Source: Roseobacter sp. HKCCD6576-2 (lineage in GTDB: Bacteria > Pseudomonadota > Alphaproteobacteria > Rhodobacterales > Rhodobacteraceae). Taken from it: DNA of 64,000 nt. Made by a program: the position numbers and the translations under genes. The stretch spans positions 359,095 to 423,094 of the forward strand of contig NZ_WVNW01000003.1 in NCBI RefSeq assembly GCF_013179285.1, in the 5' to 3' direction. This document shows, piece by piece, positions 18,507 through 26,664 of this stretch (the first letter of the stretch is position 1; each line of letters starts with the position of its first letter). The notes beneath the pieces are model-generated. The model was not told the DNA's origin. It searched no databases and saw nothing but the letters and a program-made list of their open reading frames with translations.

Positions 18507-18542
18507 GCCATGGCCGGGGCGCATTGATGCCTCGGCCATGGC
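18507..18542 (+). promoter_or_regulatory. Strong stem-loop between fdhC and the Mrp gene
   Basis: GCCATGGCCGGGGC (18507-18520) pairs with GCCTCGGCCATGGC (18529-18542) over 14 bp, with one G-U pair and an 8-nt loop. No T-run follows, so full intrinsic termination is doubtful. It lies 9 nt after the gamma-subunit stop and may protect the structural-gene transcript from 3' decay or attenuate downstream expression. Confidence 0.6.
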
Positions 18543-18586
18543 ACCAAAGCAGACCGTGCCTTCCTGCTTTTGCGAGATGCAAAGAA

Positions 18587-19705
18587 ATGACCTCCATGAT
18601 GGATGATGCCGACCTGCTTGCCGCCGCCCGCGAGGCGCTGGACGGGCTGATCTTGCCGGACGGCACCCCGCTTCTGGAGGCGAAAACCGTGTCTGGGCCG
18701 GTCTTGTCCGGCGGGCGGATGTCTCTCGCCATCTCGATCAAAGAGGCAGAGGCCGCAACCTATACCGATATTCGTGCCAAGGCCGAAGCGGCCCTGCGTG
18801 CCGCGCCCGGCGGCGATGGTGCCATCGTGGTGCTGACCGCTGAGAAAGCCGCCGCCCCCGCGCCGCCAAATCTTGGTAAGGCCAAAACACCCGCCGCGAA
18901 ACCGCCCGTGCTGTCCGGTGTCCGTCACGTGATCGCTGTGGCCTCGGGCAAAGGCGGGGTGGGGAAGTCGACGACCTCGGTCAATCTGGCTCTGGGCCTG
19001 CGCGCCTTGGGTCTGAAGGTTGGCATTCTCGATGCTGATATTCACGGCCCGTCCTTGCCGACGCTCCTGGCGCTCCATGGTCGGCCTCGGCTTGGCAAAG
19101 ACCGCCGCCTGCGCCCGATGCAGGCGTACGGTCTCGAAGCGATGTCGATGGGGCTGATGGTCGACGAAGAAACCGCGATGGTTTGGCGCGGCCCTATGGT
19201 CATGTCGGCGATCACGCAGATGCTGTCGGATGTCGATTGGGGCGAGCTCGATGTCCTGGTCATCGACATGCCGCCAGGCACCGGCGATGCACAACTCGCG
19301 ATTGCGCAAGGCACGGACCTCGCTGGCGCCGTTATCGTTTCGACCCCGCAAGACCTCGCCCTGATCGACGCCCGCCGTGGGATCGCCATGTTCCGCAAAG
19401 TCGATGTCCCGATCCTAGGCGTTATCGAAAACATGGCGCATTTCGTTTGCCCCGATTGCGGGAGCCAGCACGCGCTGTTCGGTAGCGGTGGCGCGGCGGC
19501 CGAAGCGGCGCGTCTCGACGTGCCCTATCTGGGCGCTATACCGTTGACCACGGACCTCCGCACCGCCTCGGATAGTGGTCAGCCGATTGTCGCGCGGGAT
19601 CCGGATGGCCCGCTTGGTATGGTATATACAGATATGGCCCGAACACTTTGGAGCACGCTTGATGCCGCTCCGCACTCACAACAGAAAACTCTACAAGGAG
19701 TATGA
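18587..19705 (+). CDS. Mrp/ApbC/Ind1-type P-loop ATPase (Fe-S cluster carrier)
   Basis: A 372-residue ParA-like ATPase with an N-terminal MIP18/DUF59-like part and a deviant Walker A, ASGKGGVGKSTTS. Walker B is in DVLVIDMPPGTGD, and the CxxC motif VCPDCGSQHALF binds a bridging [4Fe-4S] cluster. It probably loads clusters into the Fe-S-rich formate dehydrogenase subunits. The start at 18587 is the first ATG after the hairpin; ATG at 18599 is the alternative. It ends 3 nt before a 51-residue gene. Confidence 0.9.
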   Translation: MTSMMDDADLLAAAREALDGLILPDGTPLLEAKTVSGPVLSGGRMSLAISIKEAEAATYTDIRAKAEAALRAAPGGDGAIVVLTAEKAAAPAPPNLGKAKTPAAKPPVLSGVRHVIAVASGKGGVGKSTTSVNLALGLRALGLKVGILDADIHGPSLPTLLALHGRPRLGKDRRLRPMQAYGLEAMSMGLMVDEETAMVWRGPMVMSAITQMLSDVDWGELDVLVIDMPPGTGDAQLAIAQGTDLAGAVIVSTPQDLALIDARRGIAMFRKVDVPILGVIENMAHFVCPDCGSQHALFGSGGAAAEAARLDVPYLGAIPLTTDLRTASDSGQPIVARDPDGPLGMVYTDMARTLWSTLDAAPHSQQKTLQGV

Positions 19706-19708
19706 ACC

Positions 19709-19864
19709 ATGAAAGCTTTCATCGCCTCACTCGTCATCGGGGTCTTCATTGCCGGCGGAGCCTCCTTTGTTCTGAACGGTAATTTTCAAGTTGATGCGCA
19801 TACGGCCTTCACCACCGAAGGGGCACGGGTCGGCAACCCCGGCGACAATCTGATCAACTACTGA
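19709..19864 (+). CDS. 51-residue single-span membrane miniprotein
   Basis: A short gene with a very good ribosome-binding site (AAGGAG at 19695-19700). The protein starts MKAFIASLVIGVFIAGGASF, one hydrophobic span with Gly/Ala, and ends with a polar periplasmic tail (FTTEGARVGNPGDNLINY). It lies 3 nt after the Mrp gene and one base before the WD40-cytochrome gene. It may be a membrane anchor or small subunit for the cytochrome or the formate dehydrogenase. I recognise no named family. Confidence 0.65.
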   Translation: MKAFIASLVIGVFIAGGASFVLNGNFQVDAHTAFTTEGARVGNPGDNLINY

Positions 19865-19865
19865 T

Positions 19866-21101
19866 TTGGCCGCGTCCGGCACCACCCGCATAGCTTTTGC
19901 GGCGGGTCTCGCGCTGCTGCTTGCGGTCGCGCCACCCGTACTGGCGGAGGATCTCCGCGGCCATGGCGGCCCGGTCCGCGCCCTCGCGGTGGACGGAAGC
20001 CGCGTGGTCTCCGGCTCTTTCGACACGCGGGCGATTGTCTGGGACGGCATCGTCGCCAGTCAAATCACCCGTGCCCATGCCGGTGCGGTGACGGCGGTTC
20101 TGCCGCTACCGGATGGACGCTTTGCCTCCGGCGGACAAGACGGACATGTCGCGATCTGGGGCAGGGGGGTAGACCCGCTCAGCTTTGAGTCCTGGCACGA
20201 TATGCCAGTGGCCGATCTCGCGCCCTGGGCGGGCGGGATCGCGTCGGGCTCTTGGAATGGGCAGATCGCGCTTTGGGATGGCGAGGACGCACCGCGCTAT
20301 CTTGACGGGCATCAGGGGCAGGTCACCGGGCTTGCGGCTTTTGGCGATGGTCTGGCCAGTGTCGGCTCCGATCTGCGCCTGCGCCTTTGGAATGCAGATG
20401 GCAGCGCCGCCTCGGTCACCGATTTACCAGCGCCGCCGAGTGATCTGGCGACCGACGGGGATGCGATCTTCATCGCCGGTGCCGATGGCTTCTTGCGGCG
20501 CGTCGTGCCGGGGCAGCCGAAGCAGACCCTGGAGCTCACGACGCGACCTCTTCTCGCGGTGGCCACCGGCGGCGGGCAGGTCGCAGTGTCGGACATGACC
20601 GGCGCGGTTTGGCTGATCGATCCGCAGACGCTAGAGATCCGCTCCGAGATCGCGACCGGTCAAGGCGCGGTCTGGGCGCTTGCGCTGAGCGATGACGGTT
20701 TGTGGACGGGCGGGAATGATGGCTGGATTCGGCGCTGGTCGCCCGAGGGTGCACCTCTTGGAACCGGTGCGGGTGTGCCAGAGCCGACCTTGACCAACCC
20801 ACGCGGGGCCGAAGTGTTCCAAGCCTGCGCCGTCTGCCACACGCTGACCCCCGATGACGGGCAGCGCGCTGGCCCGACGCTTCACAATGTGTTCGGGCGG
20901 CGGATCGGCACCGCGCCGGGCTATGATTATTCCGACGCCTTGCTGGAACTCGACATCGTTTGGACGCCGCAGACAGTGTCGGAACTGTTCGAGTTCGGGC
21001 CCGACGCCTACACTCCCGGCAGTCGGATGCCGGAACAGCGTGTGCCGAGCGCGGCGGACCGCGCCGCCTTGATCGAGTTTCTTGAAACGGCGACGCGTTA
21101 A
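19866..21101 (+). CDS. Periplasmic WD40 beta-propeller fused to a cytochrome c domain
   Basis: A 411-residue exported protein. A signal peptide (AFAAGLALLLAVAPPVLA) precedes WD40-like repeats at about residues 25-300 (LRGHGGPVRALAVDG, RAHAGAVTAVLPLPDG, LDGHQGQVTGLAAFG). A C-terminal class I cytochrome c domain follows, with the haem site CAVCH, an HNVFGRRIGT segment and a likely Met ligand in SRMPEQ. The start is TTG at 19866, one base after the preceding stop, with no clear ribosome-binding site, so coupling is likely. It is a probable electron carrier or scaffold of the fdh operon. Confidence 0.85.
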   Translation: MAASGTTRIAFAAGLALLLAVAPPVLAEDLRGHGGPVRALAVDGSRVVSGSFDTRAIVWDGIVASQITRAHAGAVTAVLPLPDGRFASGGQDGHVAIWGRGVDPLSFESWHDMPVADLAPWAGGIASGSWNGQIALWDGEDAPRYLDGHQGQVTGLAAFGDGLASVGSDLRLRLWNADGSAASVTDLPAPPSDLATDGDAIFIAGADGFLRRVVPGQPKQTLELTTRPLLAVATGGGQVAVSDMTGAVWLIDPQTLEIRSEIATGQGAVWALALSDDGLWTGGNDGWIRRWSPEGAPLGTGAGVPEPTLTNPRGAEVFQACAVCHTLTPDDGQRAGPTLHNVFGRRIGTAPGYDYSDALLELDIVWTPQTVSELFEFGPDAYTPGSRMPEQRVPSAADRAALIEFLETATR

Positions 21102-21139
21102 GCGCCGCCAAAATCTTCTAGATGAATCGGAGAAAGCTG

Positions 21140-21346
21140 ATGAGCGAAGACTACAACATGTCGATGCGGAAGTTCCTCAAGCAGGTCGGCGTCACATCGC
21201 AACAGGCCATCGAAGACGCGATGCGCTCAGCCGGCGTCGACGCGACCGCTGGCAAAAGCTTCACCGCGACCATGACCCTCAAGGTCGATGGGCTTGATCT
21301 GGAACATCGCGTCGAAGGGAAGATCAGCGGGCGCGACGAAGACTAA
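21140..21346 (+). CDS. DUF6494-type small protein
   Basis: A 68-residue soluble protein, MSEDYNMSMRKFLKQVGVTS at its start and LKVDGLDLEHRVEGKI at its end, matching my memory of the DUF6494 family seen at fdh loci. CGGAGAAAG precedes the ATG at 21140; an in-frame ATG at 21122 lacks a site. It is the last gene of the fdh series, followed by a terminator. The function is unknown. Confidence 0.7.
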   Translation: MSEDYNMSMRKFLKQVGVTSQQAIEDAMRSAGVDATAGKSFTATMTLKVDGLDLEHRVEGKISGRDED

Positions 21347-21410
21347 CGCATCGCGCAACCCGTTCGCGTCATGGGGCGTCGCCGGATGGGGCGAACGCAT
21401 TGAGACAGAA

Positions 21411-21442
21411 AAACGCCGCCTCGAATGTTCGGGGCGGCGTTT
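21411..21442. terminator. Bidirectional intrinsic terminator between fdh and tup genes
   Basis: AAACGCCGCC (21411-21420) and GGCGGCGTTT (21433-21442) form a perfect 10-bp stem, extendable to 12 with one G-U pair, around an 8-nt loop. A-runs on the left and T-rich sequence on the right suit termination from both sides. It lies between the convergent DUF6494-type and tupA genes. Confidence 0.8.
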
Positions 21443-21479
21443 CGTATTGAGTTTTGACGCTGACGTCGTCCAGCAGCCC

Positions 21480-22289
21480 TTATTGCGGGACCGCGCTGTG
21501 CACGAAGAGGGTCTCATCCAGAACGGTATAAGCGTTGATCAGTTCCTCGCCGCGTGGGCCGACCAGCCAGGCTTCCAACTCCATGACGGCATCATTGTTT
21601 ACATGCGGATGCCGCTCAGGGTTCACAGGCAAGAGCGAGTAGGGGTTGAACATCTCCGGGTCGCCCGAGAAGAGCAGCGCCAGATCGCCTTTGTTGCCGA
21701 AGGTCAGCCAGGTGGCCCGATCCGACAGGATGTAGGCGTTCAGCCCCGAGGCGGTATTGAGCGCCGCGCCCATGCCTACGCCAACAGCGTTATAGGAACC
21801 ACCCAGGGTCTCTGGGTCGACGCCCGCGCCAGCCCAAAGGGCCAGTTCCTTTTGATGTGTGCCGCTATTGTCGCCGCGAGAGACAAAAGCCGCGTCAACC
21901 TCGGCGATCTGGGCCAGAGCGCCGGCGGCTGTCTCGGCCGAGGCGACGTCTGCCGGGTCGCCAGACGGGCCAACCAGGACGAAATCGTTATACATGATCT
22001 CCCGCCAATGGGTCGCATGTCCGGCGGCCACGAAGGCCTCCTCAGCAGGGCGGGAATGCACGAGCACTGCGTCGACATCGCCGGCTTCGCCGAGGCGCAG
22101 GGCTTGCCCCGTGCCAACAACAAGAAGCTCAACTTCGATACCAAGCTCCTCTTGGATTTCTGGTAGAAGAACATCCGCGAGACCGGAGTTTTCAAACGAT
22201 GTCGTGACGGCCATGCGCACCGTCTCCGCCAGTGCGGGTGCGGTAGACAGGGCAAGGGCGAGGGCGGCAATTAAAGCTCGGTTTTTCAT
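21480..22289 (-). CDS. tupA: Tungstate ABC transporter substrate-binding protein
   Basis: A 269-residue periplasmic binding protein with the signal peptide ALIAALALALSTAPALA. It carries TupA-type motifs: MAVTTSFENSGLADVLLP at the mature N-terminus (oxyanion-binding TTS), YNDFVLVGP and FVSRGDNSGTHQKE. It captures tungstate for the permease and ATPase encoded upstream. It starts 4 nt after the ATPase gene. The adjacent formate dehydrogenase is the obvious client for the metal. A related anion such as molybdate cannot be excluded. Confidence 0.88.
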   Translation of the reverse strand: MKNRALIAALALALSTAPALAETVRMAVTTSFENSGLADVLLPEIQEELGIEVELLVVGTGQALRLGEAGDVDAVLVHSRPAEEAFVAAGHATHWREIMYNDFVLVGPSGDPADVASAETAAGALAQIAEVDAAFVSRGDNSGTHQKELALWAGAGVDPETLGGSYNAVGVGMGAALNTASGLNAYILSDRATWLTFGNKGDLALLFSGDPEMFNPYSLLPVNPERHPHVNNDAVMELEAWLVGPRGEELINAYTVLDETLFVHSAVPQ

Positions 22290-22293
22290 ACAG

Positions 22294-23010
22294 TTACTCC
22301 ACGATCTGACCATTGAGAAAGGCGTGTGCTTCGGGCGTTTCTGGCGTTGAGAAGAATCTCTCTGCCGGACCTGTTTCGTGCACGCAACCATTGAGCATGA
22401 AAACTATTTCATCTGCAAGCCTTGCCGCTTGCCCAAGGTCATGTGTCGACATGACGATGCGCGTATCGCGGCTCTTTGCATCGGTCAGAATGGCCTCGAT
22501 CTCACGCGTGGCGCGCCCATCAAGATTGGCGCAGGGCTCATCGAGAAACAGGATTTCGGGTTGCCGGATCAGAGCCCGCGCCAGGGCCAGCTTTTGCTTC
22601 TCACCGCCGGAGAGCACGCCCGCGGATCGGTCAAGCGCATGGCCGAGGCCCACTTGTTCGGCAATCTCTCGGGCGCGTTTGCGGGCTTCTGCCCGTTTTG
22701 TGCCGGCCACGGTCAGGGCATATGCGATGGAGTCGGTGACACTGCGGCGCATCATCGTCGGGGTCTGAAAGACGAAGGCCAGTTTGGTCCGGACTTCAGC
22801 TTCGGGGATCGACCAAATCAAGCTGCCACGTGCCGGACGTTCCAAACCCTGCATCAACCTCAAGAGGGTCGTCTTGCCAGACCCGTTCGGACCCAAAACA
22901 ATCGTGACACCGGTTTTGCCGAGCGTCAGGTCAATCGGGCCGATCAGCCGTGTGCCGCGCCGTTTAACCTCGGCAGCCTCAACGCGCAGGGGGAGGATCG
23001 AATTCACCAT
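22294..23010 (-). CDS. tupC: Tungstate ABC transporter ATP-binding protein
   Basis: A 238-residue nucleotide-binding protein. Walker A is GPNGSGKTTLL, the Q-loop is in FVFQTPTMM, the signature is LSGGEKQK, Walker B is ILFLDEPCANLD and the H-loop is in MSTHDLG. It powers tungstate import with TupB. It overlaps the permease stop by 7 nt, so translation is coupled. It has no C-terminal regulatory TOBE domain of ModC type, as expected for TupC. Confidence 0.88.
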   Translation of the reverse strand: MVNSILPLRVEAAEVKRRGTRLIGPIDLTLGKTGVTIVLGPNGSGKTTLLRLMQGLERPARGSLIWSIPEAEVRTKLAFVFQTPTMMRRSVTDSIAYALTVAGTKRAEARKRAREIAEQVGLGHALDRSAGVLSGGEKQKLALARALIRQPEILFLDEPCANLDGRATREIEAILTDAKSRDTRIVMSTHDLGQAARLADEIVFMLNGCVHETGPAERFFSTPETPEAHAFLNGQIVE

Positions 23011-23708
23011 GTTGCCGAACTCTCCGTCCGCGAGAGCGAGTGAATGAGGAGATTGACCGCGATCGCGAGGGCGATCAGCACAAACCCAAGGCCAAGCGCG
23101 AGGGCAAAGTTCCCTTTCCCGGTCTCAAGCGCGATGGCCGTTGTCAGCACCCGAGTGGCATTATCGATATTCCCGCCAACGATCATAATCGCGCCGACCT
23201 CGCCGATCCCACGCCCGAACCCCGCCAGGCAGGCCGTCAGAAGCGCGCGCCGTGCATCCCAGAGCAGGGTCGCCACCCGTTGGCGCTTGGTGGTGTTCAG
23301 CGAAATGAGCAGGTCATGGTACTCCGACCACAAATCCCGGATTGCCTGATGCGCGATGGAGGCGATGAGCGGCGTGACGATAATCACCTGGGCAATGATC
23401 ATCGCGGTTGGCGTGAACAAAAGCCCCAACACGCCTAAGGGTCCGGCCCGGCTGAGGATGACATAGACGATCAAACCGACAACGACAGGCGGCAGCCCCA
23501 TCAACGCGTTGAGGAGCGCGATCACCAAACGCCGCGAGCGGAACCGGTTCACCGCCAGCCATGCCCCAAGCGGCAAGCCAATCGCCGCCGCGATGACAAC
23601 CGCCGTGATTGTGACCTGCAATGATCGCAGGGTGATTTCGACCAGTTCCGGGTCAAGCACAACAATCAGCCGCGCAGCCTCGACAAGCCCCTCGACAATT
23701 TCATTCAT
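23004..23708 (-). CDS. tupB: Tungstate ABC transporter permease
   Basis: A 234-residue inner-membrane protein with about five hydrophobic spans (TAVVIAAAIGLPLGAWLAV, VVVGLIVYVI, AMIIAQVIIVTPLIASIA). The cytoplasmic EAA-type loop reads CLAGFGRGIGEVGAIMIVGG. The start at 23708 (MNEIVEGL) is chosen; in-frame upstream starts at 23762 and 23786 give an unlikely polar extension. It is the first gene of the tupBCA unit. No clear promoter was identified in the 150 nt upstream. Confidence 0.87.
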   Translation of the reverse strand: MNEIVEGLVEAARLIVVLDPELVEITLRSLQVTITAVVIAAAIGLPLGAWLAVNRFRSRRLVIALLNALMGLPPVVVGLIVYVILSRAGPLGVLGLLFTPTAMIIAQVIIVTPLIASIAHQAIRDLWSEYHDLLISLNTTKRQRVATLLWDARRALLTACLAGFGRGIGEVGAIMIVGGNIDNATRVLTTAIALETGKGNFALALGLGFVLIALAIAVNLLIHSLSRTESSATW

Positions 23709-23858
23709 TCGTTGCGGCGTTTCATTTTGTTGCACTTGAAAGTCATTGACATGTGATACCATTTTATCCGTCGGACGAAAGGGCAATTTCCCCGCGTTTG
23801 ATGTGGGGTTGGAATGGCATCGCTTGCGTCGGAAGAGTGGTGTCTTGTTTTGGGCGTT

Positions 23859-25316
23859 CTAAGAGCTTTTTGCGCCAGCCAACCGCACAGCGCTCAGTGC
23901 CGGATACATGGCCCGAAACCCCGATAGCCTCGCCATCAAGGCATCCGTTTCGCTTGTCGCGGGCTCGAACGAGGTTTTGACCTCTGGCTTCGTTATGATT
24001 GCGCCCTCTCGGGTGACGCCATGGGCAACGGCGGCCAGGCGCGCGGCCCCAAGCGCCGGGCCGATTTGGGCACCATCGCTGCGCCCGATCCGGCAGCCTG
24101 TCACGGTCGCGATCGTCTGCATCAGAAAATCGCTTTGTGTGCCGCCGCCAATCGCCAAAAGACTGTCGCAGGTGGTTCCGGCGGTTCGGAGCGCCGCCAT
24201 TGCATCGGCGAAGGTGAAAGCGATGGCCTCCACCACGGCGCGCATCAAGCCGCCAGGTGTTGTATTCTCTCCAAGGCCGGCAAAACCGCCGCGGATCTCG
24301 GTGTCGCCATGGGGGGTACGCTCGCCTGTGAGATAGGGGAGGAAAATCGGCCCGGGTTCGGCAGACTCTGCCTCGGCAAGAAGGTCAGCGATGGGCCGGT
24401 CGAGAAGCTCTGCAAGCCATGCGATCGGACGCGCGCCGTTGAGCATTGCCGCCATCTGGAACCAGTGATCGGGAACCGTATGCGCATAGGCATGGATGCG
24501 GCTCTCGGGGTTCGGGCGGTATTCTGACGTGGTGACGAACAGCTGACCGGAGGTGCCGAGAGAGATGAAACCGTCACCCGCTGAGACCGCGCCGATCCCG
24601 ACGGCGCCGGCCGCCGCATCGCCACCGCCCGCCGCGATCGGCACGCCAACCGGCAGCCCAAGCGCCGCGGCGGCCTCTGGCAGAATTGCGCCCGCGGTTT
24701 CGGAGCCGTACATAACCTCCGGCAACCAGGTCGGATCAGTCGCGCTGATCTCGCACATGCGGGCTGACCAGGTTCGCGTCCGTTCATCGAACCACGAGGT
24801 GCCTGCGGCATCCGACGGATCGGTGACAAACCGACCGTGGAGTCGAAAGCCGATATAGTCTTTTGGCAGCAACACGTGTGCGACCTTCGCGTGCTGCTCT
24901 AGTGCGTGGCGGGCAAGCCAAAGAAGTTTCGGCGCAGTGAACCCCGCCATGGGCAAAACGCCGGTGATATTGGCCGCCAGCGGCTCTGCCGCGATGATCT
25001 CGGCGCATTCGGCAATGGCTCTGGCGTCGTTCCACAAGATTGCGGGCCGGACGGGGTGCCCGTCTTTGTCCAGCAGGACGGCGCCATGCATCTGTCCCGA
25101 CAAGCCGATTGCGCGAATCTCGGACCGAACGTCCGGGGGCAATCCTTGTACCGCCTCACAGGTGGCCGCCCACCAGGAGGCGCAATCCTGCTCGCTTGCG
25201 CCGTCGAACGGGTGATGCAGATCGAGGGGGTAAGACGTCATCGCCGCGACGCCGCCATTGGGCCGCATTGCACAGACTTTGACCGCCGAGGTTCCTAAAT
25301 CGATACCCAGATACAT
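23859..25316 (-). CDS. xylB: Xylulokinase
   Basis: A 485-residue FGGY-family sugar kinase. The N-terminal phosphate-binding motif is LGIDLGTSAVKV; the substrate region has LSGQMHGAVLLD and PAILWNDARA, typical of D-xylulose kinases. The C-terminal domain has AIGGGTQSDFLMQ. It phosphorylates D-xylulose, the product of arabitol or xylitol oxidation, into the pentose phosphate pathway. It is divergent from the LacI regulator gene, with a candidate operator between them. In Rhodobacter sphaeroides xylB belongs to the smo operon; here it is transcribed away from it. Confidence 0.93.
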   Translation of the reverse strand: MYLGIDLGTSAVKVCAMRPNGGVAAMTSYPLDLHHPFDGASEQDCASWWAATCEAVQGLPPDVRSEIRAIGLSGQMHGAVLLDKDGHPVRPAILWNDARAIAECAEIIAAEPLAANITGVLPMAGFTAPKLLWLARHALEQHAKVAHVLLPKDYIGFRLHGRFVTDPSDAAGTSWFDERTRTWSARMCEISATDPTWLPEVMYGSETAGAILPEAAAALGLPVGVPIAAGGGDAAAGAVGIGAVSAGDGFISLGTSGQLFVTTSEYRPNPESRIHAYAHTVPDHWFQMAAMLNGARPIAWLAELLDRPIADLLAEAESAEPGPIFLPYLTGERTPHGDTEIRGGFAGLGENTTPGGLMRAVVEAIAFTFADAMAALRTAGTTCDSLLAIGGGTQSDFLMQTIATVTGCRIGRSDGAQIGPALGAARLAAVAHGVTREGAIITKPEVKTSFEPATSETDALMARLSGFRAMYPALSAVRLAGAKSS

Positions 25317-25449
25317 TGCGCCTCCGCCGTTGAGAGCCGGCCCTGATAAGGGCATATTCCGTCTTCGCTTCGGGGGCCTTTCAGCGCTGTCCTGCGCCAA
25401 TGTCGATCCCGCGAAGCCGGGCCAGTGCTGCCACGGCAGCGATTAGAAC

Positions 25450-25463
25450 TTTACTCGCGTAAT
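25450..25463. promoter_or_regulatory. Candidate LacI operator between xylB and the regulator gene
   Basis: TTTACTCGCGTAAT at 25450-25463 matches the perfect palindrome TTTACGCGCGTAAA found upstream of smoE at 12 of 14 positions. It lies 134 nt before the xylB start and 78 nt before the lacI start. It is therefore placed to repress xylB, the regulator gene or both. Confidence 0.6.
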
Positions 25464-25540
25464 GTTTTGCAGGTTTTATTGGGGGCGTGGCAAGCCATAT
25501 CCTCGGCTCGTAGAGAAATGATCGATACAAAGGCGATCCA

Positions 25541-26572
25541 ATGAGTGAGCAAAAGATCCGCAATATGGAAGAGTTTGCGGCGGTGACCGGACTGTCGCGG
25601 CCGACGGTTTCCAAGTATTTCAACGACCCCGACAGTGTGCGGTCGTCGACGCGCACGCGGATCGAAGCGGCCTTGGAGCGCTATGATTTTCGTCCGAATA
25701 TCTATGCCGTCAATCAGAACCGGCGCCTGACCAAGAATATCGGGATCGTCGTGCCCTACCTCGCAGACCCTGTGTTCGCAGAACATGCCCGCAGTCTTGA
25801 GATCCTCTGCACCGAGGCGGGGTTCCGGCCCATCCTGCTCAGCTCCCATGGCGGCAGTGGGCAAGAGCGCGAGAACCTCGACAGTCTTCGGTCGCTCAAA
25901 CCCGCGGGTGTGTTGTTGGCACCGCTTGGGCGATCTTCGGATAAACGGGCGATTGAACGCTTCTGTCGCGATGTGCCCACGGTGCTTTTTGACAGTAATA
26001 TTGAGGGGATGGGCGAAGCGTTCATTGGGTCCGATAATGCGAGTTTCGTCAATCAGACGGTGGATTATCTCTGCCGGAGCGGCGAGCCGCCCTGTTTTTT
26101 CGAGATGCGCACGCCCGCCAATCCGAATGCCAACAAGCGGCGGATTGCCTATATCGACGCGATGGCGCGCCATGGTGAGGAGCCGGTCGTGATCAGTATC
26201 GAAGGCGACGGCTGGGGCTTTGAGGAAATCGGGCGTCAGGGGGCGCATACCGCGATTGCCGCGGGCGATTTCAAGACCAACACCATCCTGTGCAGCAACG
26301 ACCGGCTGGCGATTGGTGTTCTGGCGGCCTGTTACGAGCGGGGTCTGCGAGTCGGTCGGGGGGCCGGATTCGCGCTGCGGGTGGCTTCACATGACGATCA
26401 TCCGTTTTCGCGCTTTACCTGCCCCGCCTTGACGACGGCGGCGCATAACTATGCTTCGGTGGCAGAGAGCAGTGTCGAAACCCTCTTTGAACTCATTGAA
26501 AACGGCGGGCATTTCCGGACACGGCCGGAGACGCTTTTTCCCGCGCATCTGGTTGTTAGGGCATCGGCGTGA
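25541..26572 (+). CDS. LacI-family regulator of the polyol operon
   Basis: A 343-residue LacI-type protein. The helix-turn-helix reads EEFAAVTGLSRPTVSKYFND, with a hinge helix ending FRPNIYAVNQ, and then a sugar-binding effector domain (IGIVVPYLADPVFAEHARSLE, ILCSNDRLAIGVL). It lies between xylB and smoE, and three similar palindromes flank it, so it probably represses both units until a polyol or its product binds. It has a GGCGATCCA context before the ATG and only a weak ribosome-binding site. Confidence 0.93.
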   Translation: MSEQKIRNMEEFAAVTGLSRPTVSKYFNDPDSVRSSTRTRIEAALERYDFRPNIYAVNQNRRLTKNIGIVVPYLADPVFAEHARSLEILCTEAGFRPILLSSHGGSGQERENLDSLRSLKPAGVLLAPLGRSSDKRAIERFCRDVPTVLFDSNIEGMGEAFIGSDNASFVNQTVDYLCRSGEPPCFFEMRTPANPNANKRRIAYIDAMARHGEEPVVISIEGDGWGFEEIGRQGAHTAIAAGDFKTNTILCSNDRLAIGVLAACYERGLRVGRGAGFALRVASHDDHPFSRFTCPALTTAAHNYASVAESSVETLFELIENGGHFRTRPETLFPAHLVVRASA

Positions 26573-26581
26573 CCTTCAAAA

Positions 26582-26631
26582 TTTACGCGCGTAAAAATTA
26601 AGTTGACGCGCGTATGATTCGGGCGCAATCT
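26582..26631 (+). promoter_or_regulatory. smo operon promoter with two operator copies
   Basis: A perfect 14-bp palindrome TTTACGCGCGTAAA (26582-26595) is followed by a second ACGCGCGT core at 26606-26613, exactly 21 bp further, two helical turns. The second copy overlaps TTGACG (26603-26608), a good -35 element; CAATCT 17 nt further is a poor -10 candidate. smoE starts at 26665 behind GGGAGGA. Confidence 0.6.
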
Positions 26632-26664
26632 TTGGCGCATAACATCCAACCAGGGAGGATACGG

